Assembly (NCBI RefSeq): GCF_000760935.2 | Contig: NZ_CP049744.1 | Span: 1,832,501 to 1,896,500, forward strand | From: Rhodococcoides fascians A25f | Lineage (GTDB): Bacteria; Actinomycetota; Actinomycetes; Mycobacteriales; Mycobacteriaceae | Length of the DNA stretch: 64,000 nt | Reading direction: 5' to 3' | In this document: in pieces, positions 1 to 10,912 of the stretch | How the letters are laid out: each line of letters opens with the position of its first letter | Numbering within the stretch: the stretch's first letter is position 1 | Notes under the pieces: model-generated | What the model was told of the DNA's origin: nothing | Seen by the model: only the letters and a program-made list of their open reading frames with translations | Database searches by the model: none | Program-made: the position numbers and the translations under genes

Positions 1-2092
<2,092 letters not shown>

Positions 2093-2243
2093 AGAAGCTA
2101 CGCGTCCACTGTGCAATATCTGAAACAACACACGAGTTGTTCAGCAAGCACAATCGAATACAGGTCCACGACGAAACACCACCCCGACAGCACGTGGGGG
2201 ACGTGTTCTCCGACTGAGACCGCTCGTGACACTGTTTCGCAGA

Positions 2244-2362
2244 GTTACGGCGGCCATAGCGGAGGGGAAACGCCCGGTCCCATTCCGAACCCGGAAGCTA
2301 AGCCCTCCAGCGCCGATGGTACTGCACTCGACAGGGTGTGGGAGAGTAGGACACCGCCGAAC
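2244..2362 (+). rRNA. rrf: 5S ribosomal RNA
   Basis: About 119 bases downstream of the 23S gene, after a spacer of about 150 bases with no tRNA. The sequence begins GTTACGGCGGCCATAGCG and contains the conserved CCCATTCCGAACCCGGAAG block and a GGTACTGCA segment. The 3' end (ACACCGCCGAAC) pairs with the 5' end. This closes the rrn operon, and a terminator follows immediately. Confidence 0.96.
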
Positions 2363-2371
2363 ACAATTTAA

Positions 2372-2407
2372 CGGAATGCCCCCGACCTCACGGTCGGGGG
2401 CATTCCG
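2372..2407 (+). terminator. rrn operon terminator hairpin
   Basis: Perfect 16-bp inverted repeat (arms 2372-2387 and 2392-2407) around a TCAC loop, rich in GC, starting 10 bases after the 5S rRNA end. There is no long U tract, which is common in actinomycetes. Position and stem strength make it the rRNA operon terminator. Confidence 0.9.
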
Positions 2408-2545
2408 CATTTCGAAACCATCACCCCCACAACCGAACCCATGCGCGCCGATCGCGACACCGACGACTCTCCAGTCCCCAACAACCCGGGGTGTGCCGTG
2501 CTCGGTTGTGTACCGGGACTCGGCTGTGTGGCACAGTCGAAGTCG

Positions 2546-3166
2546 ATGAAACTCGCCGTCGACCAGCACCGTGTCAGCAGAATTCTGCTCGATTTCGATC
2601 TGACCATCGAATTCGACGATGGAGCCACCATTTCCTTCAGCGAAGTGGTGATCGATGACCTCACGGTCGACGAAGACAATCAGTTCGAGGGTTTACGAGC
2701 CTTCGCGGCCTTGCACGGTCTCGTGTGCGAGGACGTTGACTACGACCGATCGGGCGTGCTGCGAATGGCGTTCGCCGGCGGGCACACAGTGGTGGCTCGT
2801 CCCCGCGACGAAGTCGAATCCTGGGAGTATTGCGCCGCAGACGGGTCCACAGTCCTGTGCGGACCGGATGGAGCCGTCGAGTCGTGGCCGGCCCCGGAGC
2901 ACCCCGGTACGGAAGGGCCGACTGTCGAAGGTCTCCCGTCCATCGGAGCGACTGTGGTTCGGTTGTCGACGGGCGACGAGCCGGCTGTCGAATTCTCGGA
3001 CGGCACGAAGCTGCTGTTCGACCTTCCGCTCGATTCCGGCTATCTCGTGTTGCGGGAGAGCGTCACGTCGAGCTCGAGCTCCGAAGAAGGCGACGAGGCC
3101 CACGGCGATTGGGTAGTCGAGCTGTCCTCGGGACACGTGATCTTCTATCGGCCGCGAACCGCGTAG
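2546..3166 (+). CDS. hypothetical protein with a repeated beta-rich (DUF6188-like) module
   Basis: 206-residue acidic soluble protein with no signal peptide or membrane segment. It contains two similar stretches in which strand-forming segments of the type ILLDFDLTIEFDDG and AVEFSDGTKLLFDL are followed by a glycine-containing end (SWEYCAADG; SGHVIFYRP). This suggests a duplicated small beta domain, perhaps related to DUF6188. The frame is open upstream to 2441, but that extension is cysteine-rich and lacks a good ribosome site, so the ATG at 2546 is preferred. Its 3' end overlaps the convergent DUF2071 gene by 22 bases. Function unknown. Confidence 0.6.
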   Translation: MKLAVDQHRVSRILLDFDLTIEFDDGATISFSEVVIDDLTVDEDNQFEGLRAFAALHGLVCEDVDYDRSGVLRMAFAGGHTVVARPRDEVESWEYCAADGSTVLCGPDGAVESWPAPEHPGTEGPTVEGLPSIGATVVRLSTGDEPAVEFSDGTKLLFDLPLDSGYLVLRESVTSSSSSEEGDEAHGDWVVELSSGHVIFYRPRTA

Positions 3167-3894
3167 GGCTTTCCGAACTGGGTTTCGACTCCCGGTGAAT
3201 ACAGCACCGAGTCCGGCGGTCGTGTGCTGACGCCGGGCAGGCCTGCCGCAGCAACGAGTTCGTCGGAGCAGTGGGTCAGTTCGGCATCGACCAGGTTCCA
3301 GTGTCGGTGCACGTTCGGTACGTACAGCAGCCGGCCGGCCAGCGAGGTGTGCAACCCCCATCGCGCGGTGAGAAACACGGCCAGTGAGTTCTCGGACATG
3401 TCGCGTGTTCCTCGGACGATTCCGAAATCGGTCGTGGCACCGCGATGCGGGGGAGCGAGCCGTCGGCTGCGGTAGCCGATCGTGGTGGTGTCGTCGTCGA
3501 TGTCGATGGATGCCCAGCGATACGGAATGCGAGCGACGTTGGTGCCCAACACGACTGCCAGTCTGGACGCCTCCAATGATCTGAACACGACGCCGCGTCG
3601 ACCCTCTGCGTCGACGGAGTAGAGCCGGACGTTGATCTCCCCGAACGTACCGAAATAGGGAACCGGGTGCCGATATCCGAGTCCGGCACCGACCATGTGA
3701 AAGCCGATCAGGCCGACCCAGGTCGAACCGTCGAACTCGTCCGGTTCACATCCTTCGGGAAGCAGCGGGGCGACGGCCGAACTCGGGACTTGCCAATGCA
3801 AGAAGACCAGCCGTTCCCAGCGCTGATCCATCAGGATCGGACGAGGCAACAGCGGTGGCCGCGGCCAGAGGCGTCGGGCATCGTCTCGATTCAT
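3145..3894 (-). CDS. DUF2071 (YqjF/COG3361-like) protein
   Basis: 249 residues. The N-terminal pattern LMDQRWERLVFLHWQVPSS, the following LLPEGCEPDEFDGSTWVGLI and the later PYFGTFGEINVRLYS are typical of the YqjF/DUF2071 family, whose fold resembles acetoacetate decarboxylase and whose biochemical role is not established. The protein is cytosolic with no membrane segments. It converges on and overlaps the preceding hypothetical gene, and the SIMPL gene lies upstream on the same strand. Family assignment is firm; function is unknown. Confidence 0.85.
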   Translation of the reverse strand: MNRDDARRLWPRPPLLPRPILMDQRWERLVFLHWQVPSSAVAPLLPEGCEPDEFDGSTWVGLIGFHMVGAGLGYRHPVPYFGTFGEINVRLYSVDAEGRRGVVFRSLEASRLAVVLGTNVARIPYRWASIDIDDDTTTIGYRSRRLAPPHRGATTDFGIVRGTRDMSENSLAVFLTARWGLHTSLAGRLLYVPNVHRHWNLVDAELTHCSDELVAAAGLPGVSTRPPDSVLYSPGVETQFGKPYAVRGR

Positions 3895-3917
3895 GGGTCG
3901 AGCGTATGCGCGCGGAG

Positions 3918-4586
3918 TCAGGTAGCGGTGAATCGGGCGTGCACGCTCGCAACGATCGTGATGTTCTCGGGTTTGAGCGCGAACCCGGCCGGGGCCGACT
4001 TCGCGGCGAACATGCGAGGGGAGGCGTCGGGGCCGCCGTGCTCTGCGGTCCCCGGCAGCAGACCTGGATCGGCTATCGCGACGGCGTGCACGCTCGTTCT
4101 CCCCAGGCTCGACGCGTAGGCCTCGGCTTTGGCCACCGCGTCCTGAACGGCGAGTTCACGTACTGCCAGCGTTTGCGAGATCCGGCTCGATTCGGTCAGG
4201 TCCCAATCGAAGTGATCGATCGACACACCCTCGAGCGCAGAGGCTGCGTAGACGAAGGCATCGACGAGGTCGAGCTGGCTGAACTGTACTTCCACCGACG
4301 CCTCCGCCTGGTAGACGTACGGCAGTTGTTCGCCGTCGTGGTTGAACGGCCGGTTCCGCGAGTGCCGCACCTGATCGACGGACCATCGATCGATGGGGCC
4401 GCCGTCGCTGCTGTAGAGCGGCTCGACAAGACGCGTCAGCTCGCGGACGAGTTGTTGGGCCGGCTCGGACGCCGACTCCGCCGTTCGTCCGTCGGTACGG
4501 ACGGTCAGCGACAGCGTGCACTGCTCGGGCGGATAGGTGGCAGCGCCGTGACCGACGACTGTGATGTCGAGTGCTCCATGGCTCAT
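3918..4586 (-). CDS. SIMPL domain (DUF541) protein
   Basis: 222 residues from the ATG at 4586. The N-terminus (ITVVGHGAATYPPEQCTLSL) and the segment VRELAVQDAVAKAEAYASSLG are the two hallmarks of the SIMPL/DUF541 family. Bacterial members are often periplasmic or oxidative-stress related, but no secretion signal is visible here, so a cytosolic location is likely. The frame extends upstream to 4631 without a ribosome site, so the shorter start is chosen. It lies between DUF2071 (same strand) and the divergent oxygenase. Confidence 0.82.
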   Translation of the reverse strand: MSHGALDITVVGHGAATYPPEQCTLSLTVRTDGRTAESASEPAQQLVRELTRLVEPLYSSDGGPIDRWSVDQVRHSRNRPFNHDGEQLPYVYQAEASVEVQFSQLDLVDAFVYAASALEGVSIDHFDWDLTESSRISQTLAVRELAVQDAVAKAEAYASSLGRTSVHAVAIADPGLLPGTAEHGGPDASPRMFAAKSAPAGFALKPENITIVASVHARFTAT

Positions 4587-4673
4587 GGCGTCCAGTGTGG
4601 CATTCGCGCATGGATATTCACGGAACCTCAACAGTGCTGGCCGACGCGTCAGGTGGGGAGGACAATCGCGAGC

Positions 4674-5666
4674 ATGCTTCCTGTTCTCGATCTTGCTTCG
4701 GCCGAAAAGGATCCATCCGCGTTCGAGCGGGCACTACGCGAGGCCGCCCATCGGTCGGGCTTCTTCTACCTCGTCGGGCACGGGATCGAGACCGAGCGAA
4801 TGCACGACGTGCTGCGTCTGGCACGGGAGTTCTTTGCTGTGTCGGACGATGTCAAAGACGAGATCAGTCAGCTGAAGAGCCCTCATTTCCGCGGCTATTC
4901 GCGGGTGGGTGGAGAGCTGACCAACGGTCGGGTGGATTGGCGGGAGCAGATCGACATCGGACCCGAACGGCCGGCGATCGAGGGTGGAGAAGGCTACTGG
5001 AATCTTCAGGGCCCCAATCTGTGGCCCTCGCAGCCAGCAGGATTCCGGGAGACGTTCGAGCAGTGGGAGCGGACGGTCTCGAGCCTCGGCCTCCGTCTCC
5101 TCCGGCATTGGGCGCAGTCGCTCGGCGCATCCCGGAACGTGTTCGACCAGGCCTTCGCCACCGCACCAGCAACCCTCATGAAGGTCGTGCGCTACCCGGG
5201 CACGCCTGATCACTCGCAGGGCGTCGGCGCACACAAGGATTCCGGAGTGCTGACGCTGCTCCTCGTCGAACCGGATTCGTCCGGACTGCAGGTGGAGACG
5301 ACTCCCGATACGTGGATCGATGTGCCGCCGTTGGCCGGGGCATTCATCGTCAACATCGGCGAGTTGTTGGAAGTGGCAACCGGTGGTTACCTCCGGGCCA
5401 CGCGGCACCGGGTGGTCGCGCCTGGGCCCGGCATCGACCGGATATCGGTGCCACACTTCCTGAGCCCGGCGCTCGATGCCGTCGTACCGGTGATCGAGCT
5501 GCCTGCCGAATTGGCGCAGCATTCAAGGGGAGTCGAGAACGATCCCGACAACCCCATCTACAGCACCTACGGCGAGAACGCATGGAAGTCCCGCACACGA
5601 GCACACCCCGACGTGGCCCAGTTGCACCACGGCATCGTTCCTGCCGGGCAGCGGTCCGCCTACTGA
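4674..5666 (+). CDS. isopenicillin N synthase-like 2-oxoglutarate/Fe(II) oxygenase
   Basis: 330 residues. The N-terminal half has the DIOX_N pattern (AAHRSGFFYLVGHGI near residues 25-38). The C-terminal jelly roll carries the iron ligands H187 and D189 in GAHKDSGVLTLLL and H245 in RATRHRVV, plus the 2-oxoglutarate-binding R256/S258 pair in RISVPHFL. All catalytic residues are intact. The substrate cannot be told from sequence; the family oxidises small metabolites. A much longer in-frame extension back to 3855 runs antisense through the SIMPL gene and is rejected. The start ATG at 4674 precedes LPVLDLA, the usual beginning for the family. The 3' end overlaps the convergent DoxX gene by a few bases. 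Confidence 0.88.
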   Translation: MLPVLDLASAEKDPSAFERALREAAHRSGFFYLVGHGIETERMHDVLRLAREFFAVSDDVKDEISQLKSPHFRGYSRVGGELTNGRVDWREQIDIGPERPAIEGGEGYWNLQGPNLWPSQPAGFRETFEQWERTVSSLGLRLLRHWAQSLGASRNVFDQAFATAPATLMKVVRYPGTPDHSQGVGAHKDSGVLTLLLVEPDSSGLQVETTPDTWIDVPPLAGAFIVNIGELLEVATGGYLRATRHRVVAPGPGIDRISVPHFLSPALDAVVPVIELPAELAQHSRGVENDPDNPIYSTYGENAWKSRTRAHPDVAQLHHGIVPAGQRSAY

Positions 5667-6088
5667 CTCCGGGTGCGCCCGTGTCGTGACAATCGATACT
5701 TCGCCCATGCCCCGGTGCACCACAGCGCCCACAGGATCAACAATGGCTGGAACAGCAATCGGATTCCTCGTGCAGTGTCGGAGTCGAGGCCGAACGCGTC
5801 GGTGTGCGTGACGAACTGTGAAATGTTGCCGGGGAACACCGCGACGAAGAAGGCCGCGACCACCCAGCCGACGAGCGGTGCGCGGGCAGTCCAGAACAGC
5901 AGTGCCAGCCCGAGCACGATCTCGACGACCCCCGATGCCAGCACGACGAAGTCGGTGCTCAGTGGCACCCACCCGGGCACCTGGGCGGCGAAAGTGCTGC
6001 GCGCCCAGAACAGGTGGCTCAGGCCGGCGAAGACGAGGAACGCCCCGAGTACGACCCGGCCGATGGTGCGAGATATCGATTTCGTCAT
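5660..6088 (-). CDS. DoxX-like small integral membrane protein
   Basis: 142 residues with about four hydrophobic segments: VVLGAFLVFAGLSHLFW, FVVLASGVVEIVLGLALLFW, LVGWVVAAFFVAVFPGN and LLFQPLLILWALWC. The pattern FAGLSHL...F near the N-terminus and FPGNISQF in the third segment fit the DoxX/MauE-like family of small membrane proteins of unclear function. The frame is open to 6616 but that part is antisense to dinB; the ATG at 6088 starts just before the first helix. It converges on the oxygenase and diverges from dinB. Confidence 0.85.
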   Translation of the reverse strand: MTKSISRTIGRVVLGAFLVFAGLSHLFWARSTFAAQVPGWVPLSTDFVVLASGVVEIVLGLALLFWTARAPLVGWVVAAFFVAVFPGNISQFVTHTDAFGLDSDTARGIRLLFQPLLILWALWCTGAWAKYRLSRHGRTRSQ

Positions 6089-6122
6089 TGCGCCATGAGA
6101 CACCACGGGCACACTGGGCACC

Positions 6123-7190
6123 ATGACCGGGAGCACCCCAACCGACCCAGGGCGTCGCCGATGGGTACTGCATGTCGACCTCGACCAGTTCATCGCTGCC
6201 GTCGAAGTGCTGCGCAACCCCGATCTGGTGGGCAAAGCAGTGGTGGTCGGCGGTAGGGGAGATCCGACCGAGCGCGGTGTGGTCTCGACGGCGTCGTACG
6301 AGGCGAGGGCCAAGGGTGTCGGTTCCGGGATGCCGCTGCGCATTGCCGCGAAGAAGATCCCCGACGCGGTCTTTCTCCCGGTCGACAAACCGGCATACGA
6401 CGAGGCGTCGGCGATGGTGATGGACACGCTGCGGACGTTGGGTGTCGTAGTCGAGGTGATCGGCTGGGACGAAGCATTTCTCGGTGTCGAGACCGATGAC
6501 CCGGAGCGCTTCGCCAAGACAGTGCACGACTCGGTGTTCGACGCGACAGGGTTGCATTGCTCGGTCGGCATCGGAGACAACAAGTTACGAGCCAAGATCG
6601 CGACCGACTTCGACAAGCCGCAGGGCGTCTACCGGCTGACGCAGGACAACTGGTTCGAGGTGATGGGTGAGCGTGGTACCGACGCGCTGTGGGGGATCGG
6701 CAAGAAGATCTCGAAGAGGCTCACCGCACTGGGCATCTCGACCGTTCGTGAATTGGCCGATGCCGACGATGCGGACCTGGCTGCGGCGTTCGGACCGAAG
6801 ATCGGCCCCTGGCTCGGCACGAAGGGGCGGGGTATCGATCTCGCGCCGGTCACGTCCGAGCCGTGGGTAGCGCGATCACACAGTCGCGAAGTCACATTCC
6901 AGACCAACGTCGCCGAGTGGTCCGTGATTCGGCAAGAGGTCGCGGCTCTGACGTCGAAAGTGTTGGCAGACATCGAAGCCGAGAACCGGCCGGCCGTGCG
7001 AGCGGCACTGAAGATACGCTACGCACCGTTCGAGACGCATACCGTCAGCGCGCCGATCGTCGGTGCGCCGACCTTCGATCCGGAGATTCTGACCTCGGCT
7101 GCAGTGGCCCTCGTCGATCGCCTCGACCACAATCGAGAGGTTCGACTGATCGGCGTGCGGCTGGAAATGACTCCGCCGCAACCTCTCTGA
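6123..7190 (+). CDS. dinB: Y-family DNA polymerase IV, DinB2 type
   Basis: 355-residue translesion polymerase. Catalytic acidic residues are visible: D19 in HVDLDQF and D116-E117 in VIGWDEAFLGVE. The thumb helix-hairpin-helix (LWGIGKKISKRLTALGI) and little-finger domain (HSREVTFQT) follow. Two features depart from ordinary DinB. The residue in the steric-gate position is I24 instead of Phe or Tyr. The C-terminus ends in LEMTPPQPL with no QxxLF-like beta-clamp motif. Both match the mycobacterial DinB2 group, in which M. smegmatis DinB2 has Leu at the gate and uses ribonucleotides readily. By analogy this enzyme may insert rNTPs; that is inference. Confidence 0.92.
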   Translation: MTGSTPTDPGRRRWVLHVDLDQFIAAVEVLRNPDLVGKAVVVGGRGDPTERGVVSTASYEARAKGVGSGMPLRIAAKKIPDAVFLPVDKPAYDEASAMVMDTLRTLGVVVEVIGWDEAFLGVETDDPERFAKTVHDSVFDATGLHCSVGIGDNKLRAKIATDFDKPQGVYRLTQDNWFEVMGERGTDALWGIGKKISKRLTALGISTVRELADADDADLAAAFGPKIGPWLGTKGRGIDLAPVTSEPWVARSHSREVTFQTNVAEWSVIRQEVAALTSKVLADIEAENRPAVRAALKIRYAPFETHTVSAPIVGAPTFDPEILTSAAVALVDRLDHNREVRLIGVRLEMTPPQPL

Positions 7191-7895
7191 CTACTTGCGC
7201 CCCGCCGCCCAGCGCAGTCCCCAACCGTACTTCTTGTCCAGGTCGGCCTGGCTGCCCTGGATGTACTCGACCTCACGGGTGACCGTGATTCCGGCAGACG
7301 TGTTCTCCAACAGTGCGATCGAGCAGATCCGCGCAGAGTTCTCGGCCGAGTCGAGTCGTACCTCCACCTGCGGTCCGCTGGTGGGGTACAGCGTCACCAC
7401 TCCGTCGACGGCAGCCCAGTTCGGTGCGCCGTCGTAGATCATTGCGAAGATCAGGATGCGGGCGAACTTCTCGGGGTGGGCGAGATTGATGTGCATGTTC
7501 TCGCCGCCGCTGACCGAACCGGAACGGTCGTCGCCGTCGAGAGCGATGAACGGCGCATCCTGCAGTGAACCGAAGCTGTTACCGAGCGCCTGTACGACGC
7601 CTTTGGAGCCGTCGCGCAATTCGTAGAGGCACCCGAGGTCGAGATCGACTCCGCCCGAACCGTACGACGCGGCAGCCAGCTTTGCCAGGAAGCCCTTCTT
7701 CTTCGGCTGTGCAGCGGGTGCGCCGGTGGACCAGTTCAGGTTGACCCGCATCGAACCCTGCTTCTCGCCGGACTTGGTGAGGCTGATCGTCGGCGACGCC
7801 TTGGACAGCGTGACCTTGCTCAGACTGACGGGAGCTCCGGCCTGCGACGCCGAGGATTGCCCGGCCGAGGGCTTGCGGGTGTAGTCGATGGCCAT
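7191..7895 (-). CDS. TerD family stress protein
   Basis: 234 residues. An N-terminal extension rich in Ser, Ala and Lys (about residues 1-70) precedes a complete TerD/CABP domain with the calcium-binding-type segments VDLDLGCLYEL, IALDGDDRSGS and GENMHINL, followed by ILIFAMIYDGAPNW. Such proteins occur in tellurite and general stress loci and bind Ca2+. The start at 7895 (MAIDYTRKPS) follows an AAGGCACCACC ribosome-binding region. It is a lone TerD without other ter genes nearby. The frameshifted reading of the upstream poxB would run antisense... it would read through this region on the same strand in another frame, but that is not a natural gene end. Confidence 0.88.
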   Translation of the reverse strand: MAIDYTRKPSAGQSSASQAGAPVSLSKVTLSKASPTISLTKSGEKQGSMRVNLNWSTGAPAAQPKKKGFLAKLAAASYGSGGVDLDLGCLYELRDGSKGVVQALGNSFGSLQDAPFIALDGDDRSGSVSGGENMHINLAHPEKFARILIFAMIYDGAPNWAAVDGVVTLYPTSGPQVEVRLDSAENSARICSIALLENTSAGITVTREVEYIQGSQADLDKKYGWGLRWAAGRK

Positions 7896-8100
7896 GGTGG
7901 TGCCTTCCGAACGGTCGATTCCCGGATCGCGATGTCCGGTTTGGGCGGTCCGTCGAGAATAGCCGCAAACCCGGCGATCGACGCTCGGTGTCGGCCGCAC
8001 GCCGAACGGTGGATCGAGGCACCTGCGACAGAACTCGGCGCGACGGGTGAGACCTCGAGGGTCACCCGTCGCGCCGACGTCGAGAGACGTGAGGTCCGAT

Positions 8101-9853
8101 CTACGGTCGCGGCACGTTGCGCAGATTCGACTTCGCCATCCGAACGGCCTCGCCGACGCCGCCGTTGAGTACGACCTTGCTCATCGCGAGCGCGAATCCC
8201 TTGATCTGCTCTCCGGTGATGGTCGGCGGCACCGACCAGCGCGAGCGGGTCGGTGATCAACTGGACCAGTGCCGGGCCGTCGACCGCGAAAGCCGCCTCG
8301 AGTGCGCTGCGGATGTCCTCGGGCTTCTCGACGCGTTGCGCGTGGAGGCCTGCTGCGGCAGCGATGCCGGTGTAGTCGACCTGGGGCACGTCGACGCCGA
8401 AGTCGGGCAGGCCATCGACGAGCATCTCGGCCTTGACCATGCCGAGCGTCGAATTGTCGAACAGCACGATCTTGACGGGCAGCTTGTACATCGCGACGGT
8501 CAAGAGTTCGGAGAGCAGCATCGAGAAGCCGCCGTCGCCGGAGATCGAGACAACTTGGCGGCCCGGGTTGGCGAACTGCGCTCCGATGGCGTGTGGCAAC
8601 GCGTTGGCCATGGATCCGTGCAGCATCGACGCGACGAAAGCTCTGCGGCCGGTGGGGTTGATGTAGCGCGCGGTCCACACGTTGCACATGCCGGTGTCCG
8701 TGGTGAACACTGCGTCGTCGGCGGCGAGGTCGTCGAGCACCGAGGCGGCGTACTCGGGGTGGATCGGAACGAGCTTCTCGGCGTTGCGGGTGTACGCGCC
8801 GACGGTCTTGCCCATCAGGTCGTTGTGCTTGTCCACCCACTTCTCCACGTAGCGGCGGTCTGTCTTGCGAGTGACCAACGGAGCCAATGCATTCAGGGTG
8901 GCGCGAACATCACCGTGGATCGGGTACTGCACCGAGGTTCGACGGCCGAGCTTGGTGGGATCGATGTCGATCTGCGCGGTCGTGACGTCCTCGGGGAGGA
9001 ACTGCTGATACGGAAAGTCGGTGCCGAGCAGGATGAGTAGATCGGCGTCGTGGATCCCGGCATGCGCAGCTCCGTACCCGAGCAGCCCCGTCATGCCGAC
9101 GTCGTACGGGTTGTCGTACTGGATGAACTCCTTGCCGCGCAACGAATGTCCGACGGGAGCGCCGATGGTGTCGGCAAATGCGACCACCTCGTCATGGGCA
9201 CCCTTGACGCCGTAACCGGCGAAGATGGCAACCTTCTCGGCGTTGTTGATGGCGTCGGCCAGTGTCTGGATGTCCGCCGCGGGCGGTGTGACGATCGGTG
9301 CCGAGGGAATGGCGATGGGGTCCATCGTTCCTGCGGCCGACAGCTCGGCGATATCGCCCGGGAGCGTCAGAACAGACACCCCGCCCCCGGTGACAGCGGC
9401 ATTGATCGCTGCACGGAACACCCGAGGTGCCTGCTCCGCGGTGGAGACGAACTCGTTGTAGAGCGAGCATTCGCCGAAGAGTCGATCGGGGTGTGTCTCC
9501 TGGAAGTAGCCCGAGCCGATCTCACTGCTGGGAATGTGCGATGCGATCGCCAGAACCGGTGCGCCGGAACGGTGTGCGTCGAACAGGCCGTTGATCAGAT
9601 GCAGGTTGCCCGGGCCGCACGAACCTGCGCATACTGCCAGAGCGCCGGTGGTCTGCGCGTCGGCCGATGCAGCGAACGCCGCGGCCTCCTCGTGTCGTAC
9701 GTGAATCCAGTCGATACCGCCCTTGGCCGATCCGCCGGTACGACGCACTGCGTCGACCACCGGATTGAGACTGTCGCCGACGATGCCGTAGATGCGTTGT
9801 ACGCCGGCGTCGACGAGTCCTCGAACGAGCTGATCGGCCACTGTGGTGGGCAT
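8101..9853 (-). CDS. poxB: pyruvate dehydrogenase (quinone)/pyruvate oxidase, with a +1 frameshift near 8236
   Basis: ThDP enzyme that oxidises pyruvate to acetate and CO2 with electrons passed to quinone. The thiamine-activating Glu lies in HVRHEEAAAF (residues 52-60), and the ThDP/Mg motif GDGGFSMLLSE is followed by LFDNSTLGMVK. Reading starts at ATG 9853 behind a GGAGAATTTCAC ribosome site. After DPLAL (about residue 538) the frame shifts. One extra C on the plus strand at 8236-8237 separates the main frame from PPTITGEQIKGFALAMSKVV... which ends NLRNVPRP at the stop 8101-8103, exactly the family's C-terminus. With the shift corrected the protein is 583 residues. As written it loses 42 native residues and gains a tail of about 138 residues running to 7820. 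It is either a sequencing error or a recent mutation. Confidence 0.9.
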
Positions 9854-10093
9854 GTGAAATTCTCCTCGGATGTAGTGGCGCGTTCGGATCGATGTGCCTC
9901 ACGTGCGCCAGTTCGACGCCTTCCCTGTGCCGAGGGCGTATCAAACATAGAAGTGCAGAGCGATCGGTCCCGCGCGAGGAAAGCCCAGGTAGAGGCCCGG
10001 CGCGATCTCCGTCACGTGGCGATATTCCGGGCCGGCACCCATCGAAGAATGGGGCTGTCCCGACATGCCGTTCGCTGGAGAGGTCGGCAAAAA

Positions 10094-10116
10094 TGAACAG
10101 GCTCTGTACAGGTTCA
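10094..10116. promoter_or_regulatory. candidate GntR operator
   Basis: A perfect palindrome CTGTACAG (10104-10111) lies between inverted TGAAC (10094-10098) and GTTCA (10112-10116), about 25 bases before the gntR start codon. A second TGTAC occurs at about 10126, and a related GTGTACATGTC spans the ADP-ribosylglycohydrolase start near 10907. The sites fit autoregulation by the adjacent GntR/HutC regulator, but no binding site for this protein is known. Confidence 0.45.
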
Positions 10117-10139
10117 CTTTTGCGATGTACGGTACTGAC

Positions 10140-10877
10140 ATGACCGAGCCCGCTATGACCCAGCGCACATCGGAGCGTGCGCGGCACAAGCGTCACCAGG
10201 TGCTCGCCTCACTCAAGAACACCATCGAGTCCGGCGACATCCCCTCCGGCTCGTTCCTGCCAGGAGAGAACGAACTCGCCCGCGAGTTCTCGGTCAGCCG
10301 CGGAACCATTCGTTCTGCGCTCAGTGCGTTGGAAGATCAGAAGCTGATCGAAAAACGCAGCGGCATAGGATCGCTCGTCACCTTCGACGGCCATCAGATC
10401 GAGACCGCAGACGGTTGGGCTCGGGCGCTGTCGTCCGCCGGTGTCGAGATGCACACCCGCACTCTCCGCATCGAGCGCATCGTGGACCCAGAACTGGCTG
10501 CCGAGGCCGGAACTCCGACTCTGAACTTCGTTGCCGTCGATCGAGTGCGACACGTGGTCGACGGGCGTCCGGTGTCGTTGGAGCGCAGCCGTATTCCGGC
10601 ACTGGGAACGCTCGCGGACCTGCCCGAGAACGGATTGGCGGGGGACTCACTGACGTCAACCTTGAGGTCCGCGGGGCTCGTGGCGGCCAGTGGCGAGCAA
10701 TGGGTGTCGGTGGTTCCGGTGGACTCGGCCGACGCGGCAGTTCTCGAAGTGCCGGTAGGCACTCCCTACCTGCACAGCATCCGGGTCAGTCGGGACGCAT
10801 CGGGTCGATTCGTCGAAAAAGTCGTCAGTCTCCTTGCACCCGAGCGCTTTCGGCTCCATCTCACCTTCAACTCCTGA
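10140..10877 (+). CDS. GntR family (HutC/UTRA) transcriptional regulator
   Basis: 245 residues. The N-terminal winged helix (SGSFLPGENELAREFSVSRGTIRSALSALEDQKLI) is classic GntR. The C-terminal UTRA ligand-binding domain covers about residues 85-240 and ends RFRLHLTFNS. It diverges from poxB across a 286-base intergenic region and is followed after 35 bases by the ADP-ribosylglycohydrolase gene in the same direction, so it probably controls that module. The upstream in-frame ATG at 10065 would cover the promoter; ATG 10140 is preferred. The ligand is unknown; by comparison with E. coli YegW a nucleoside or derivative is plausible. Confidence 0.88.
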   Translation: MTEPAMTQRTSERARHKRHQVLASLKNTIESGDIPSGSFLPGENELAREFSVSRGTIRSALSALEDQKLIEKRSGIGSLVTFDGHQIETADGWARALSSAGVEMHTRTLRIERIVDPELAAEAGTPTLNFVAVDRVRHVVDGRPVSLERSRIPALGTLADLPENGLAGDSLTSTLRSAGLVAASGEQWVSVVPVDSADAAVLEVPVGTPYLHSIRVSRDASGRFVEKVVSLLAPERFRLHLTFNS

Positions 10878-10912
10878 TCTATCTCACCGCCTCACCGGCA
10901 AGGACTGTGTAC

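Noticed and set aside
3855..4673. Long 5' extension of the 2OG oxygenase frame
   Set aside because: It runs antisense through the SIMPL gene, and the family N-terminus begins at 4674.
7820..8100. Reading the poxB frame on to 7820 as a 677-residue protein
   Set aside because: The extra tail is Arg-rich and unlike the family; a one-base frameshift restores the true end at 8101.
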